Of a stretch of 64,000 nt of DNA, positions 11,877 to 22,358 are shown in pieces. The notes beneath the pieces were generated by a model. The model worked only from the letters and a program-made list of their open reading frames with translations. It was not told the origin of the DNA and did no database searches. Both the position numbers and the translations under genes were made by a program. The stretch is from Chrysaora quinquecirrha. Its lineage: Eukaryota; Cnidaria; Scyphozoa; Semaeostomeae; Pelagiidae. Within the stretch, counting starts at the first letter, position 1. Every line of letters starts with the position of its first letter. Where the stretch lies: contig JACTAT010000108.1 of assembly GCA_014526335.1 (NCBI GenBank), positions 46,164-110,163 of the forward strand, given 5' to 3'.

Positions 11877-14286
11877 ATGACACTGCAAGTTAAGTTGATG
11901 CTGTCATCTGGACAACTTGTTGCATCTAAAAGGTGCACTCCACTAGGCTACCTAAGGTGGTGTACGTACTTGCCCGGGTCATACTTTCTGTGTGGTGACT
12001 TGAACCTTTTCAGCTTTTATCTTCATTCTGAATTTGCAGCAAAACCTAATGATAATCCTGTTCTTATTTGTAATTTAAAGGTTCTGCTGAAAGAAAATAT
12101 CAACAAGCAGTTTAAAATGGGAACACTTGGAAAAGTGGATGAGAATCTACAAAAACTTGATTCCAGCAGACTGGGTATCAAACCATGTGATCTGACATCA
12201 GATTTTTCAGTTTTTAATTGTGTAATACTTGATTTGTCCTGGAACAAAATTGATCATGTTCCTGAAGAATTTCTTTCTGTTTTGGAAAACATTAGAGAGC
12301 TAAATTTGAATGGAAATTCGATAAAAAAATTACCAGTAAACTTTGCAAAAAATCTAAAAGATCTTCAGATTTTGCACCTAAGTCATAACAACATAGGAGA
12401 ACTGCCTAATGATTTCTTTCAGGAATTATGGCAGTTGAAATCCCTATTCTTGAGCGCAAACTTGTTGACAAAATTCCCAACAAATGTACAGACACAATTA
12501 AAAGCACTTGACATAAGCTGCAACAAGCTAGATGTATGGAATATCAATTTTGGAGATGGTCTAAGAGAGCTTGAGTATCTAGACTTGAGCAGAAATGGAA
12601 TAGACAATCTGCCCTATCAGTTTGCTGAATGGTTTCCAAAATTGCAGTGGTTGAATTTAAGTAACAATATTATTGAATCATTGCCTGGAAATTTGGGAAC
12701 AGGTTTAAGGAATTTGGAATATTTGGATTTGAGGGGAAACAAAATTGGTGAACTACCACATGACTTTGCCAAATGGTCATTTGAACTCCAGACACTAAAT
12801 CTAAGTGGGAATAGAATAATTTCATTGCCAGGTCATTTGTTTGCAAATCTAACAAAACTGCAACATGTAGATTTAAGCTGCAATATGATAGCTGAGCTTC
12901 CAAGTGATGCTTGTGAAGGCCTGTCACATCTTCAGTTTTTGAACATGAGTAATAATTCATTAACATCACTACCTGAACATTTTGGACATGGTTTTAAAAA
13001 ATTAGAATATCTGAATTTAAGTCAAAATGAAATAAAAGAGCTACCAGATGGCACTGCTCATTGGCTGCAAGAGCTTCAGTGGTTGAATCTTAGTGGTAAT
13101 AAATTAAAATCATTGCCAGAACATTTTGGAGCCATGTTAGAAAAACTAAGATGTCTTGATGCCAGTGGAAACAGAATAGGTGAACTACCTGTGTGTTTTT
13201 CAAATTGGTTTCCAGAGCTTCAGCTATTGAATTTAAGTGGCAACAAGTTGAAATTCTTACCTGCAAATTTCTGTGCAAATTCTACCAATCTGGAAGACTT
13301 AGATTTAAGCAAAAATAGATTAGGTCAGCTACCAAGTCATTTTTTAAGTAACTTAACAGAGCTCCAGTCTTTGAATCTTAGTGTAAATGAGTTAAAGTGC
13401 TTGCCCGAACATTTTTGGGTAAATCTACCAAAGCTTGAATACCTTGACATGAGCAAAAATGGATTAGATATCCTACCAATCTCTTCATCAGACATATCAA
13501 CCAAGCTGAAATATTTAAACCTTTCCTGCAACCAGTTTAAGTGGCTACCTGAATGTTTTGGCAAACAGCTTACCAAACTGGAGCACTTTGATTTGAGGCA
13601 AAATAAACTAGCTGAACTGCCAAACCACTTTTCAAACTGGTTCCCAGAGCTTAAATGGCTGCACCTTGGTGACAATGAATTATGTTACTTGCCAAAGAAA
13701 TTTGGAATGGGATATGGGAAACTAGAATATCTCAATTTAAGCAGAAATAGTATTAAGAATCTTCCAATTGACAACCCAACATGGATGCTGAATTTGGAGA
13801 CTTTGGTTTTAAGTGGGAATGAGTTAGAAACTTTGCCTGATACTTATGTCACAGATTTGACAAAGCTGAAGAACCTCGATGTAAGCAAGAACAAAATCAG
13901 TGATTTGCCAGACTATTTTGCAGAGTGGCTACCACAGCTGCAGGTATTAGATATCAGCTGCAACAAATTAAAATCACTACCAGAAAGTTTTGGAACAGAT
14001 CTGATGAAGTTGGAATATTTAGACCTAAGCTTTAATGACATAAAATATCTGCCTGCCCATTTAGGAATGCATCTATCTAGACTTCAAACCTTGCATTTGG
14101 ATAACAATGAAATAACCCATTTGCCAAAAAGCATTGCTGAACTGAAATTGGATGCAAAAATAAGCATACTCAATAATCCTTTAGTAGAGCCACCATATGA
14201 AGTCTGTTTGCAAGGATTGCCTGCAATCAAATCATATTACAACGAAGAAAAGACTGATTCAGCTTCAAAACCAAAGAATAGAAATG
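11877..14286 (+). CDS. PIDD1-like gene, exon 1: N-terminus and ~27 leucine-rich repeats
   Basis: This is the first coding exon of a PIDD1-like LRR-ZU5 gene. PIDD1 in vertebrates is a cytosolic scaffold that cleaves itself and activates caspase-2 or NF-kB signalling. From ATG 11877 the frame gives about 803 residues before a donor at 14287 (AATG/GTATAT, phase 1). About 27 LRRs of 23-24 residues run from about residue 115 to 755, of the type LEYLDLSRNGIDNLP. A C-terminal cap, NNPLVEPPYEVCLQGLPAIK, follows, as in PIDD- and SHOC2-like LRR proteins. Neighbouring repeats alternate between two types (FAEWFPKLQWLNLS and FGTGLRNLEYLDLR), so the array looks built from about 47-residue pairs. The true start may be ATG 12117, after a possible acceptor at 12038-12039, because residues 1-80 match nothing recognised. 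Human PIDD1 has far fewer LRRs. Read past the donor, the frame continues to 14429, which is probably intron. Confidence 0.85.
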
Positions 14287-14897
14287 GTATATTTCTTAAA
14301 ATTTATTTCTGTGGAACAATTTCTTGCGATTTTTTCACTCCTTCATTAGGTTGTGCTTGGAGGCAAGTCAACTCATGCCTTTACCAGTCTGACGCCCTTC
14401 AGTTCTTGTATGTTGCTGCTTATTTTTAAATAGCTTATCAAATAATTCAAATGAACATTCGTTTGATCCACTGTGATCTTTTGTCCAGAAATCTCAAGAT
14501 GTGAACACTCCTCTTCTTTTGTCTTGCTCTTTCTTCTTCGTTGCTCTTGTGTTCTTTCTAGCTTACATTCGTCACTCTACAGTATATCCTCATTTCAAAA
14601 CTTTCCAGCCTTTACTTTTCACGACTTTTCAGCAGACTTGATAGAACTGATTATACGATACAATTTGGTAGTTTGAAACATGCTTGAAGAAAGGTTTTAG
14701 TGACAACAAGCCACCACCTGTTCCATTGTTAAGATACAAAACATGTCTTGAACCTTTTAACTAGCACAATTAGGACCCCCTTTTCTTCTGTACAGGCATA
14801 CACTTCATGATTATTTGCCATGCATCTAGTTTGCTCATAAAGAGGAGAAACCTTTTTGCCCAACGGTTTTAGGCATTTGTTCTATGTTGCATTTTAG

Positions 14898-14931
14898 ATC
14901 TTGTTTACGTGGATGCAAAATTTTACACCAA
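14898..14931 (+). CDS. PIDD1-like gene, 34-nt microexon
   Basis: An ATTTTAG acceptor (14891-14897) and a perfect GTAAGT donor (14932) bracket 34 bases. Exon 1 ends in phase 1 and the first ZU5 exon needs phase 2; these 34 bases convert one into the other exactly. They read DLVYVDAKFYTN and run on into VTKKVLDKNGENF. Supported only by splice signals and phase. Confidence 0.55.
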
Positions 14932-15498
14932 GTAAGTAAATAATATTGACTTCCTCTATTTCTTAGGTCTGTTTCTGTTTCCTATTTTGCTTATCTTTGC
15001 TTGCTCATCTCCGTCAATAGCTCTGTTTTGGACACTAGCTTCATGTACTTTAAAATGTTGTACAAGGTCCGCGGAATAGACGTGGCCGTACAAGAAGGTT
15101 CGATGATGGCGAATGCAATATAGGTATCATGTTTAAAGTTAACTGTATTCTGTAGAGCCTACACAACATCTTTTTCATATAGCATTGTGTCATTTAACGA
15201 GTGTGTATTTTAGAGGTGCAGGATACATTTTGTAATGCTAATGCACACAGACGAGTTTTGATGCAGGACTTGTATTACCAATCTATTAGCTAACCATATT
15301 GGGTATATGAATCGTTTTTAACCTGTCTATTCTTAAACTAAATTAAGTAAGTGGTTGAGTTCACGAATAGGTCAGGTCTTAAGTTGGCTTCGAAGGTATT
15401 TAGCTTAGGCTTTCGTTTTTAGATAGTTTCCTTTTTAGATTTTCATCCATATCAGTATCCGATTTTCTTCTAAGTCAGTGTTCACGATTTTACCACAG

Positions 15499-15938
15499 TG
15501 TGACAAAAAAGGTGTTGGATAAAAATGGAGAAAATTTCGTATTTGAAAACCTTGGTGTCTTGCTGAATCTACCTAAAGATGCTTTGGATTCGTCTCTCGA
15601 AATTGAGTTATCTCGAAAGTCATTTGCCGATATTCCTTTAGACCTGTCTTTTGGTGAATGTCTGCTGAGTGACGTCGTTGTACTTGGACCAGAAGACATT
15701 GCCTTGTTGAAGCCGTGCACATTGAATATTCCATACAATTTGCACGAAAAACCTGCTATGACAGAAGTTGTTGCGAAACATTATGTTTCATCTGAAGAAA
15801 AGTGGATCACTCTGCCAACAAGCGTAAAAACAACGTCACACGATGGTAAAAATTGCTCTACATTTAAATCTTTTTTCACTTTCGTCTTACTGGAAATGTT
15901 TGCGAAATGCCGAAACATTGAGGCTAATGTTCATTTTG
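15499..15938 (+). CDS. PIDD1-like gene, first ZU5 domain exon
   Basis: The exon follows the acceptor TTTTACCACAG and is read with GTG at 15500 in frame. It encodes a ZU5 fold: VTKKVLDKNGENFVFENLGV, LLNLPKDALDSSLEIEL, GECLLSDVVVLGPEDIALLK and a closing strand STFKSFFTFVLLEM. ZU5 domains occur in PIDD1, UNC5 and ankyrins, and in PIDD1 they carry the autoproteolytic HFS motif at the end. Here the equivalent position reads FFT, so this domain is probably not cleaved. A donor at 15939 (TTG/GTTTAA) is weak but gives phase 1, matching the next exon. Without splicing the frame runs to a stop at 15956-15958. Confidence 0.8.
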
Positions 15939-16247
15939 GTTTAAATCATCTCTCCTGAGCAGTAGATAAAATTTGTGATGGACAAAGTTTTCGTAAATCC
16001 CTGGATCTTTTTAGCTTTAGAAAACTTTACCAAATTGCTTTAAAAAGTAGTTAGCCCCACGTTACAAACCCTACAAAGTTTCAATTTTCCTCTCACAAAC
16101 GAGAAGTTCATTTGGAGATGGATGTAATTTCTGTTGCCAATCCAGCATTGTAGATAAACAATGTCACCGCGCCCATGTTCGGTATTCATTTGCGTTTCGT
16201 TAAAGACAATTTTGTTTCTGTAACAAAAGTGCTGATCATACTTGTAG

Positions 16248-16453
16248 ATGAAGAAAGTGTGCGCAAACTGGCTGAAGTGGAAATAACTAAGGCTGGAGTA
16301 TATACAATCTGCCTTCAGCTCCAACCAGTTTTGTTTCATGTTGACGTTGGTAGTAAAGCTGTTGAGTCGTATCCATTTGGAGAAGATACTGGAATCAAAC
16401 TTCGTTTTCAACCCGGAACCTTTGCAAAAAATCCTGCGAAGTGTATTACGAAG
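16248..16453 (+). CDS. PIDD1-like gene, start of second ZU5 domain
   Basis: The exon lies between CTTGTAG (ending 16247, phase 1) and the donor AAG/GTGAGA (16454, phase 0). It encodes EESVRKLAEVEITKAGVYTI followed by PFGEDTGIKLRFQPGTFAKN and PAKCITK. The GIKLRFQPGTF segment corresponds to the ZU5 core strand (usually .LRFP.GAL). The next exon completes the domain in phase 0. Confidence 0.78.
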
Positions 16454-16699
16454 GTGAGATCTGACAATGACAGATGCATCTATTGAATTCAAATCTAAAT
16501 AGATTGGAGCACTTTGCTGTAGCCATTTATGTTGCGAGCAACGAAAAGACGACGATTGTTTTTATATGGTTATTTCTCCAGCTGCTAATCTTTTTCCTTC
16601 ATCTCGTGTTTTGTTGACATGTTTCTTCACGATAATGTGCGGAATCAAAAAAGACTCAGGTCAACATTGCAAAATTCTAAATATAAAAGTAAAACTGAA

Positions 16700-17132
16700 A
16701 ATTGGCAAAAAGTTTAACATTTTACATATTATGAGGCTTGAAGTATAACATTTTATACATTCTGAGGCTAGAATTTGGCTAAAAGTATAACATTTTATAT
16801 ATTCTGAGGGTGAAACTTGACTGAAAGTATAACATTTTATAAATTCTGAGGCTAAAATTTGGCTAAAATTATAACATTTTATATATTCTGAGGGTGAAAC
16901 TTGACTGAAAGTATAAAATTTTATACATTCTGAGGCTAAAAGTATAACATTTTATATATTCTGAGGCTAAAATTCGGCTGAAAGTGTGACATTTTATATA
17001 TTCTGTGGCTAAAACTTGGCTACAAGTATGACATTTATATATTCTGAGGCTTAAACTTGGCTAAAAGGGTGACATTTTGTATATTCTGAGGCTAAAACTT
17101 TGCTGAAAGTATAAAGTTTTATATATTCAGAG
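16700..17132. repeat. 42-bp minisatellite, about 11 units, intronic
   Basis: Units of the form GTATAACATTTTATATATTC, TGAGGCTAAAACTTGGCTGA and AA repeat head to tail about 11 times, with occasional 31-bp deletion units (for example near 16912-16942). The array sits in the intron between the two halves of the second ZU5 domain (16454-17404). Confidence 0.9.
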
Positions 17133-17404
17133 TTTTTCACACAATTTTTCTCCTGTCCACTGCTAATTCAAAACAAGTGTGACATTCATGTTTAATAATA
17201 ATGTTCTGTTAGTAAAGAGCGGAATTTTAATAAATTTTGTTATGTAAGGATATATTTAGGCTCTAAATGTATGAAAATTGTTAAAAATCGAGGTTCAGCA
17301 AAATTTTAAAGGTATTCTGATAAAAACGTTGCGTAGAACCAGATTAGGATTATCATCCATGCTACACCGATCCTTCACTACTTTTTGCTGAATTATTTTA
17401 TCAG

Positions 17405-17664
17405 GTGAACATGTTCACAGACGAGGCTACGATTGCTCTGAGAAAAATGGGAATAATAACAAGTCCCGTTCTACATATGGATATGTCTGAGGTGCCTAAA
17501 AGAGCTATTACGATTGAGCTCCCGTTTGAGCAAAGAGAATCTGCTGAAGGAAAGTTTATGATACTTCAAGGAAATGAAAATGGCGATTTTGGTGATGTCA
17601 CTAATGATTCAAAATATGAATTGAACGAAAACCGAGTTATCTTTCAAGTTAACCATTTCAGCCT
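17405..17664 (+). CDS. PIDD1-like gene, second ZU5 domain with HFS motif
   Basis: The exon lies between TTTTATCAG (ending 17404, phase 0) and the donor CCT/GTGAGT (17665, phase 2). It reads VNMFTDEATIALRKMGIITS, then SEVPKRAITIELPFE and ends RVIFQVNHFSL. The final HFS matches the conserved autoproteolysis triad of PIDD1 ZU5 domains, where the chain is cut between F and S. This is the strongest evidence that the gene is PIDD-like rather than a generic LRR protein. A cut here would release a fragment beginning with the UPA region. Confidence 0.82.
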
Positions 17665-17836
17665 GTGAGTTCTGTTGTTTTTTTACATCTTACGTATTTC
17701 TTTCGGTCGAAATTCTAGCAGAGTTATAGTAAGAAGCGAAAACGTCGAGGCCGGAATTTCTGATCATAACTACAGACAACTGCCTTGGACAGACAATGTC
17801 TTCTTGCATTTGGAAAATCAAGGAAAAATGTTTTAG

Positions 17837-17918
17837 CATGTGTTTTACTGCTGCCAGCCCCCGGTTAGTTCTTCGGGTTCGGAAATTTGTAGGATTACCA
17901 ATATACTTCAAAGAAGAG
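17837..17918 (+). CDS. PIDD1-like gene, UPA N-terminal exon (donor uncertain)
   Basis: After acceptor ATGTTTTAG (17828-17836), phase 2 continues HFSL into MCFTAASPRLVLRVRKFVGL and PIYFKEE. The RVRKFVGL segment parallels the start of the UPA domain in PIDD1 (RVNFIGL), which also follows HFS directly. The end is uncertain: GAG/GTTATT at 17919 gives phase 0, fitting the exon at 18701, while the frame stays open to EFSC before a stop at 17942, with another GT at 17936. Confidence 0.55.
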
Positions 17919-18611
17919 GTTATTTACGAATTCTCGTGCTAGTTTTATGCCAGGCAGTTACGTAGGTCGCATTTCTCAGAGATAAGGAGATAGGATCATA
18001 CAGCATATTCCTCATGATATATCGTGAGCCCAATTTTTGGCGAAGAAAGCAAAACACACTGCGGGTCTAAACAACTTCACCCTATATACTTTTTTCATAC
18101 TAGCATTTTCCAGGGGGGGGGGTGTTTTCTTCCCTCTCCTCTGTAAATTGTTTCTCCGTGTAAAATGCCTCTAAGATGAACCAGAGCTTTGAAAATTTTC
18201 ATAATGGTGGAATATTGCCAAAAAGCAACAAACAGATTTTGGTGGTTCCCTCTTCTATTCTGACGTAACAATGATGCCATCAAGTACAAAGTCAGGTATA
18301 TTGCAAAATTGGACCATTTTCGCACCAATAATTGCCTATTTTGTCTCAGAAAAAAGGTTATAAAGGTCAATCCCCTCGTATGTAGCCGATTATGCTTACA
18401 TAATACAATACGTTTGTGTGTTTTTCTTGATATATGCTTGAAAATTGAAAACGGAAGGTAAATTTTGCACATGTTTCACGAGATCTATTCCTGCAAGGTA
18501 TTTTCTAAACCCTCAACTTTGGTTTAAATATGCAAGTGAAGGAACATTTCAAAGACTCTGATGTATGGAGAATTGATATATTGACGTTTTATAGTTTTTC
18601 TGAATTTAAGC

Positions 18612-18680
18612 CAAGAATGAGGTCATGATGACGTCATGATGACGTGACGTTATGATGACCATTCTATGCGGACGTCATCA
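18612..18680. promoter_or_regulatory. cluster of CRE/ATF-like TGACGTCA motifs (intronic)
   Basis: The stretch contains GATGACGTCATGATGACGTG followed by ACGTTATGATGACC and GGACGTCATCA, giving several full or half cAMP-response-element motifs within about 65 bases. It lies just before the exon at 18701. It may be a short tandem of ATGATGACGTC rather than an enhancer. Confidence 0.3.
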
Positions 18681-18700
18681 AATCTAATTATTGATTGCAG

Positions 18701-18865
18701 ATCCAGAATGGGGATGTCAAACTTGATATGTTGCATGAATATCATGGATTTCCATTCATGTTATCCTTATTTTCGGAACGAGAAGCCATCAGTTTGCCGA
18801 CTAAGTCCAATAAATGTTGTGTCGTGATTCTCTACCTAGATACTGCGGAGACGCTTTCGAAAAAT
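18701..18865 (+). CDS. PIDD1-like gene, UPA-like exon
   Basis: After acceptor TTGATTGCAG the frame reads IQNGDVKLDMLHEYHGFPFM, then LSLFSEREAISLPTK and NKCCVVILYLDTAETLSKN. It could end at a donor at 18866 (AAT/GTAGGA, phase 0). It lies downstream of the HFS-bearing exon on the same strand. It fits the acidic stretch followed by a hydrophobic strand seen in the second half of UPA domains, though the resemblance is loose. A diverged copy of the same exon lies on the minus strand at 23539-23698, which supports it being a real, phase-0 exon. Confidence 0.6.
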
Positions 18866-18964
18866 GTAGGATCATACATACTTAATAGAACGTCAAGCTA
18901 AAAAGTTTATGAGAAATAAACGTCAACCTTCATACGAATTGGGTTAAACATGATTCTCACACAG

Positions 18965-19160
18965 GATTGGATTGTCATGATAAGCCACAGTGCAGAAAAT
19001 CAATGCAAGAATCGTCTTTGTTTCAAGTTTTGGAATCGGTCCGCATCAAAACCAAAAAGCCGGTTTTTAATAAAGGGCAAGAGATCATTTTCTCACTTGG
19101 ACTCTTCAATTTATACTATTGGTCTTCCTGCTGTATACCGCAAGCTGGTTGGTTTTGACG
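18965..19160 (+). CDS. possible further PIDD1-like exon
   Basis: Acceptor CTCACACAG (ending 18964) precedes a stretch that is open in two frames. One reads CHDKPQCRKSMQESSLFQVL followed by ESVRIKTKKPVFNKGQEIIF; the other reads DWIVMISHSAENQCKNRLCF. No domain is recognised in either. The donor and frame could not be settled, so this is only a candidate link between the UPA-like exon and the RHIM-like exons. Confidence 0.3.
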
Positions 19161-20568
19161 CACAATGCCGATTCATCTGACGGATGCGTTCAAACTTGTA
19201 TCTGGAAAAAACTCCAGGTCTTTCAGTTGTTTCGATATTTTCTTACATTTATTCTCTAACATCGATACTCTATACTCTGAAGATAATTAGAATTCTTCAA
19301 GCTTCTACCCGATCGCCATTTCAGCTATGTACTGCAATTCTTCTTTGAGAGATACAACTGTCAAAATAAGGTTGCCTGCTAATCAACAGCCTGGTAATAA
19401 GAGTAGAAATGAGAATATATTTTGATAACTTGAATACCTACAAGAGTTATCGTTCATTCAATAAATCATCTTCTAATATTTGTCTATAGATTGCTGGCTG
19501 TACGAAGCAAACTTTCAGAATTCCTTGAAGTTTTGAAAATATACGTGTCCGGAGCACGTGCCACTCATTCGGGCCCTTAGGACGGTGTCTGGTTTGTGAT
19601 TCTCGGGGGTTGGGTTGTGGCTCTGTGTCCTCGTGCATCATTGGTTTGCAGGGTCTTCCCATATGAATAGCTTAAGCGACCGAACAATCAGTGACCTAAT
19701 GTGTTGTTTTGTGTTTTTTGTCCGTTTTTGTTGTTGTTAAATGTATTTTTTTTCTACTTCTGAGATTGCTAAAGAAATTGTTAAGTGCGGTCCATAGCCA
19801 GAACCAGATGACGTCATGTCTATTTCTGCTATGGGCGGCACAGAATATTGTATTATATTCTTCTGTTTTCAAATTTCATTGATAAGAAACTTTCAAAGTG
19901 TCCAAAATGATAGAGTGGTGCCATCAGCTAATAAAAAAACGGCCCTGTTCCTTCCTTCTAAGCAAATTAAATTAAAGGGTCAACAAAATGGTTCACACAC
20001 ATATACGGTAGTGCACTTAACTTCTTTGTGTTATTGACCACTAGTTTGAGAGGTATATGCCTATTGAGGGTTTACGTTAGACCGGATGAGATGCGTAGTT
20101 AAAAAGTTTTAACTCAACCACCGTTATTTATATTTTATCATCAACATTGATTTCTTCATCTTTGTTAACATTTCTAGAATGGCTTATTCTCTCCCATTCT
20201 GCAGACCTATTTCTTATTCCTTGTATCCCAATCATTTAGAAACTGGCTTGGTCAACCGTATGCCCTTATTATGGGGAATCGACAAGGTTAAAGCTGGTAC
20301 GTGCCAAGTCCTCTCAGATACCATAAATGAACTATTGTAATGGACAATAAATTGACTCTATTGTGCAGTGCAGAGAATCATTGCCGTGATTAACTTGCTT
20401 TCAAATTCAAAGTGATTGAATAGGCCATTTTTAAAATGCACTGTCTTACCCTTGTCGATTCCAGATAAGCATTTTCTGGTGTAATGTTGCGCTTATTCGG
20501 ATGGTTGAGGCCTGCCTTCACGAATAAATCTGTTTTTAACACAACATATTTTCTTCTTTTTTCATCAG

Positions 20569-20709
20569 GTTCTAATCAAGCAGTTATTTACAACCTTAAT
20601 GTACATAGACATGAACATAAGCATGAAAATGTTTTCAATACAAATGTCCTTGATAGATCTACTGCAATCATTGGTGAAACGAATACAGTTAAGATGGAAG
20701 ACACAAAAG
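20569..20709 (+). CDS. exon with RHIM-like motif 1 (likely same gene)
   Basis: Bounded by TTTTTCATCAG and the donor AAAG/GTATCA, this 141-nt exon is phase 1 at both ends. It reads NQAVIYNLNVHRHEHKHENV followed by FNTNVLDRSTAIIGETNTVK and MED. The AIIGETNTV segment fits the G-x-x-N core of RHIM-type amyloid motifs ([IV]-Q-[IVL]-G-x-x-N-x-[ML]) but lacks the Gln. RHIMs mediate amyloid assembly of RIPK1, RIPK3, TRIF and ZBP1 in cell-death signalling. Membership in the PIDD1-like gene is inferred from strand, order and the absence of an intervening terminal exon. Confidence 0.5.
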
Positions 20710-21092
20710 GTATCACTGATTCAAAACAAGGAACATTTTAGCCATTCTCCGACTGACTATTCTCCGACGGTACATGCTACTGTGTATAATGAGATAACTC
20801 TATTTATATGAGAAGTAAGTGAAAATTGAACGGCTGAGGGAAAAATGCCCCTATCATATATTTCATGTTTATAAAAGATGAAACGCACATGCAAGAAATA
20901 TATGACAGGGCACGTTTGTCTTATGCAAGTAAGTATTGAAAATCATGGACAGCAGATTCTCCCTGTCGTCAGAGATCAGAAGATGGCCAAAATATTTGTA
21001 ATCGGTAAAATAACATTCTGCATACACATGCTTGTAAACAAATTTTAAAACAGAGTAGTTTTGGTTTTTACAGTTTTCTATTTTATTCCTAG

Positions 21093-21220
21093 TTTTGCAA
21101 ATTGCTTATCATGCCGGCCAAGGAAGACCACTACAAATAGGAAACAACGAGTTATTGGAAATAGAGCACAAAAGTGCAACAGCCATCTCTCAAGAAGACA
21201 TCAAAGTTTCTGATCTTTAA
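21093..21220 (+). CDS. terminal exon with RHIM-like motif 2 and stop
   Basis: Acceptor TTATTCCTAG (ending 21092) opens a phase-1 exon that joins the previous one exactly. It reads VLQIAYHAGQGRPLQIGNNE, then LLEIEHKSATAISQEDIKVS, DL and TAA at 21218-21220. RPLQIGNNELLEI closely resembles a RHIM (Q-I-G core with hydrophobic flanks), though the usual Asn three places after Gly is Glu. It would be the C-terminus of the PIDD1-like protein, where vertebrate PIDD1 has a death domain. No death-domain exon was found between 18.9 and 21.2 kb. Confidence 0.55.
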
Positions 21221-22090
21221 AGGCAACTGTGCACACATATAAAAGCCGTGTTGCTGACAGCTCAAGCATAATGTGTCGTTTCAGGTGAAATTTTGTATTG
21301 AAAGTTTGAAAAGCAGAGCAGCTTTATGATTGGTTGATTTTAAAGTTTCATTTGATGGATTCCGAGGCAAATTTAAATTTACCAACTATCAAACAGCATT
21401 TAGATCGATAAGCTGAATGCTAGGGTATACGCAGCCTTACCTTGAACTCTGGTTGGTTGGAAATTGACATTAAAGGTTGTTGGTCCTTGACTAGTCTTCA
21501 CCAGGTGCTGCCTTTCTTTGATAAGTTGTCAAGGCACTCTAAATTTCGCTTTTTTAAAAATCCCTTATTTTCTTAAAGGTTTTTTGCGAAATACAATGCA
21601 AGTCAACGCCCCTTGAATTTCATGACTACATAATGTTAGAAACCCTGCAACGCGCCGATCTACTAGTCATTTATCATTGCAAGATTGAATAAATTAACTT
21701 GTTTTCATTATTTTCCGCACCCGTGTCGCACGTTCTAAATGGGAGTAGCCCTTCATTCTAAAATTTAGAATGTGGAATGTGCTTACGTCAAAGTGCTATT
21801 TTCATTTCTGATTCATTAGTGGGCATAGCTTTCGTATGTATCTTGAATAATTCCTTTAAAACTATAACATGTAAGATCCTGATTGGTCGGTATTTTGCTT
21901 TCAATTGATTGTCATCGATTGTCATTGGTTGCTATTTCTGTGGTATTTCGTAATTCCTTGTTGAGAAATGACTAAGAAATCGTGTGCATTAGAATTCTGC
22001 AACGCAAAGATTGTCAGTTGCTTTTAGTTGCTACTACGAAAGCCAGACAATGTAAATTCGTTTCACCAGTTTTAATTCTCTTTGGCTATC

Positions 22091-22358
22091 ATGGAGAAAA
22101 AGCGCGAATTGACCGTCGATGAGTCAGATCAGGTGATGGAGTCAGATGATGAGAAGATGCAAACCGAAATCCCAGAAACGAACAAAGAGGTCAAATGCGG
22201 GGAGAAGGTAGAGAAGACTTGAGTCGAGTTGTTGGAGGATGATTTCGCTATGATGAGAGCGATAGAGACATACAAGCGGGCTGGAAAATATCCACCTGGT
22301 TTATCGCGAACAAGAAAATGCATGTTAAGGAAACTTGCCGACAAATGTATTATCCGTG
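22091..22358 (+). pseudogene. integrase-type gene, 5' exon with in-frame stop
   Basis: ATG 22091 opens MEKKRELTVDESDQVMESDD and continues acidic/lysine-rich. It is then broken by TGA at 22217-22219 and resumes in the same frame as LEDDFAMMRAIETYKRAGKY, PPGLSRTRKCMLRKLADKCI and IRG, up to a donor at 22359 (G/GTAAGC). The second half resembles the segment before the HHCC zinc site in gypsy-like integrase genes (MRAIETYK..G.YPP......R.....K..LK.G). The stop indicates decay, unless translation starts downstream. Confidence 0.6.

Noticed and set aside
12023..13675. Minus-strand frames within the LRR exon
   Set aside because: They are reverse-strand shadows of the repetitive LRR coding sequence.
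19447..19662. Minus-strand open frame and plus-strand RLLAVRSKLSEFLEVLKIY as a death-domain exon
   Set aside because: Neither has the death-domain tryptophan/leucine pattern; stops follow quickly.
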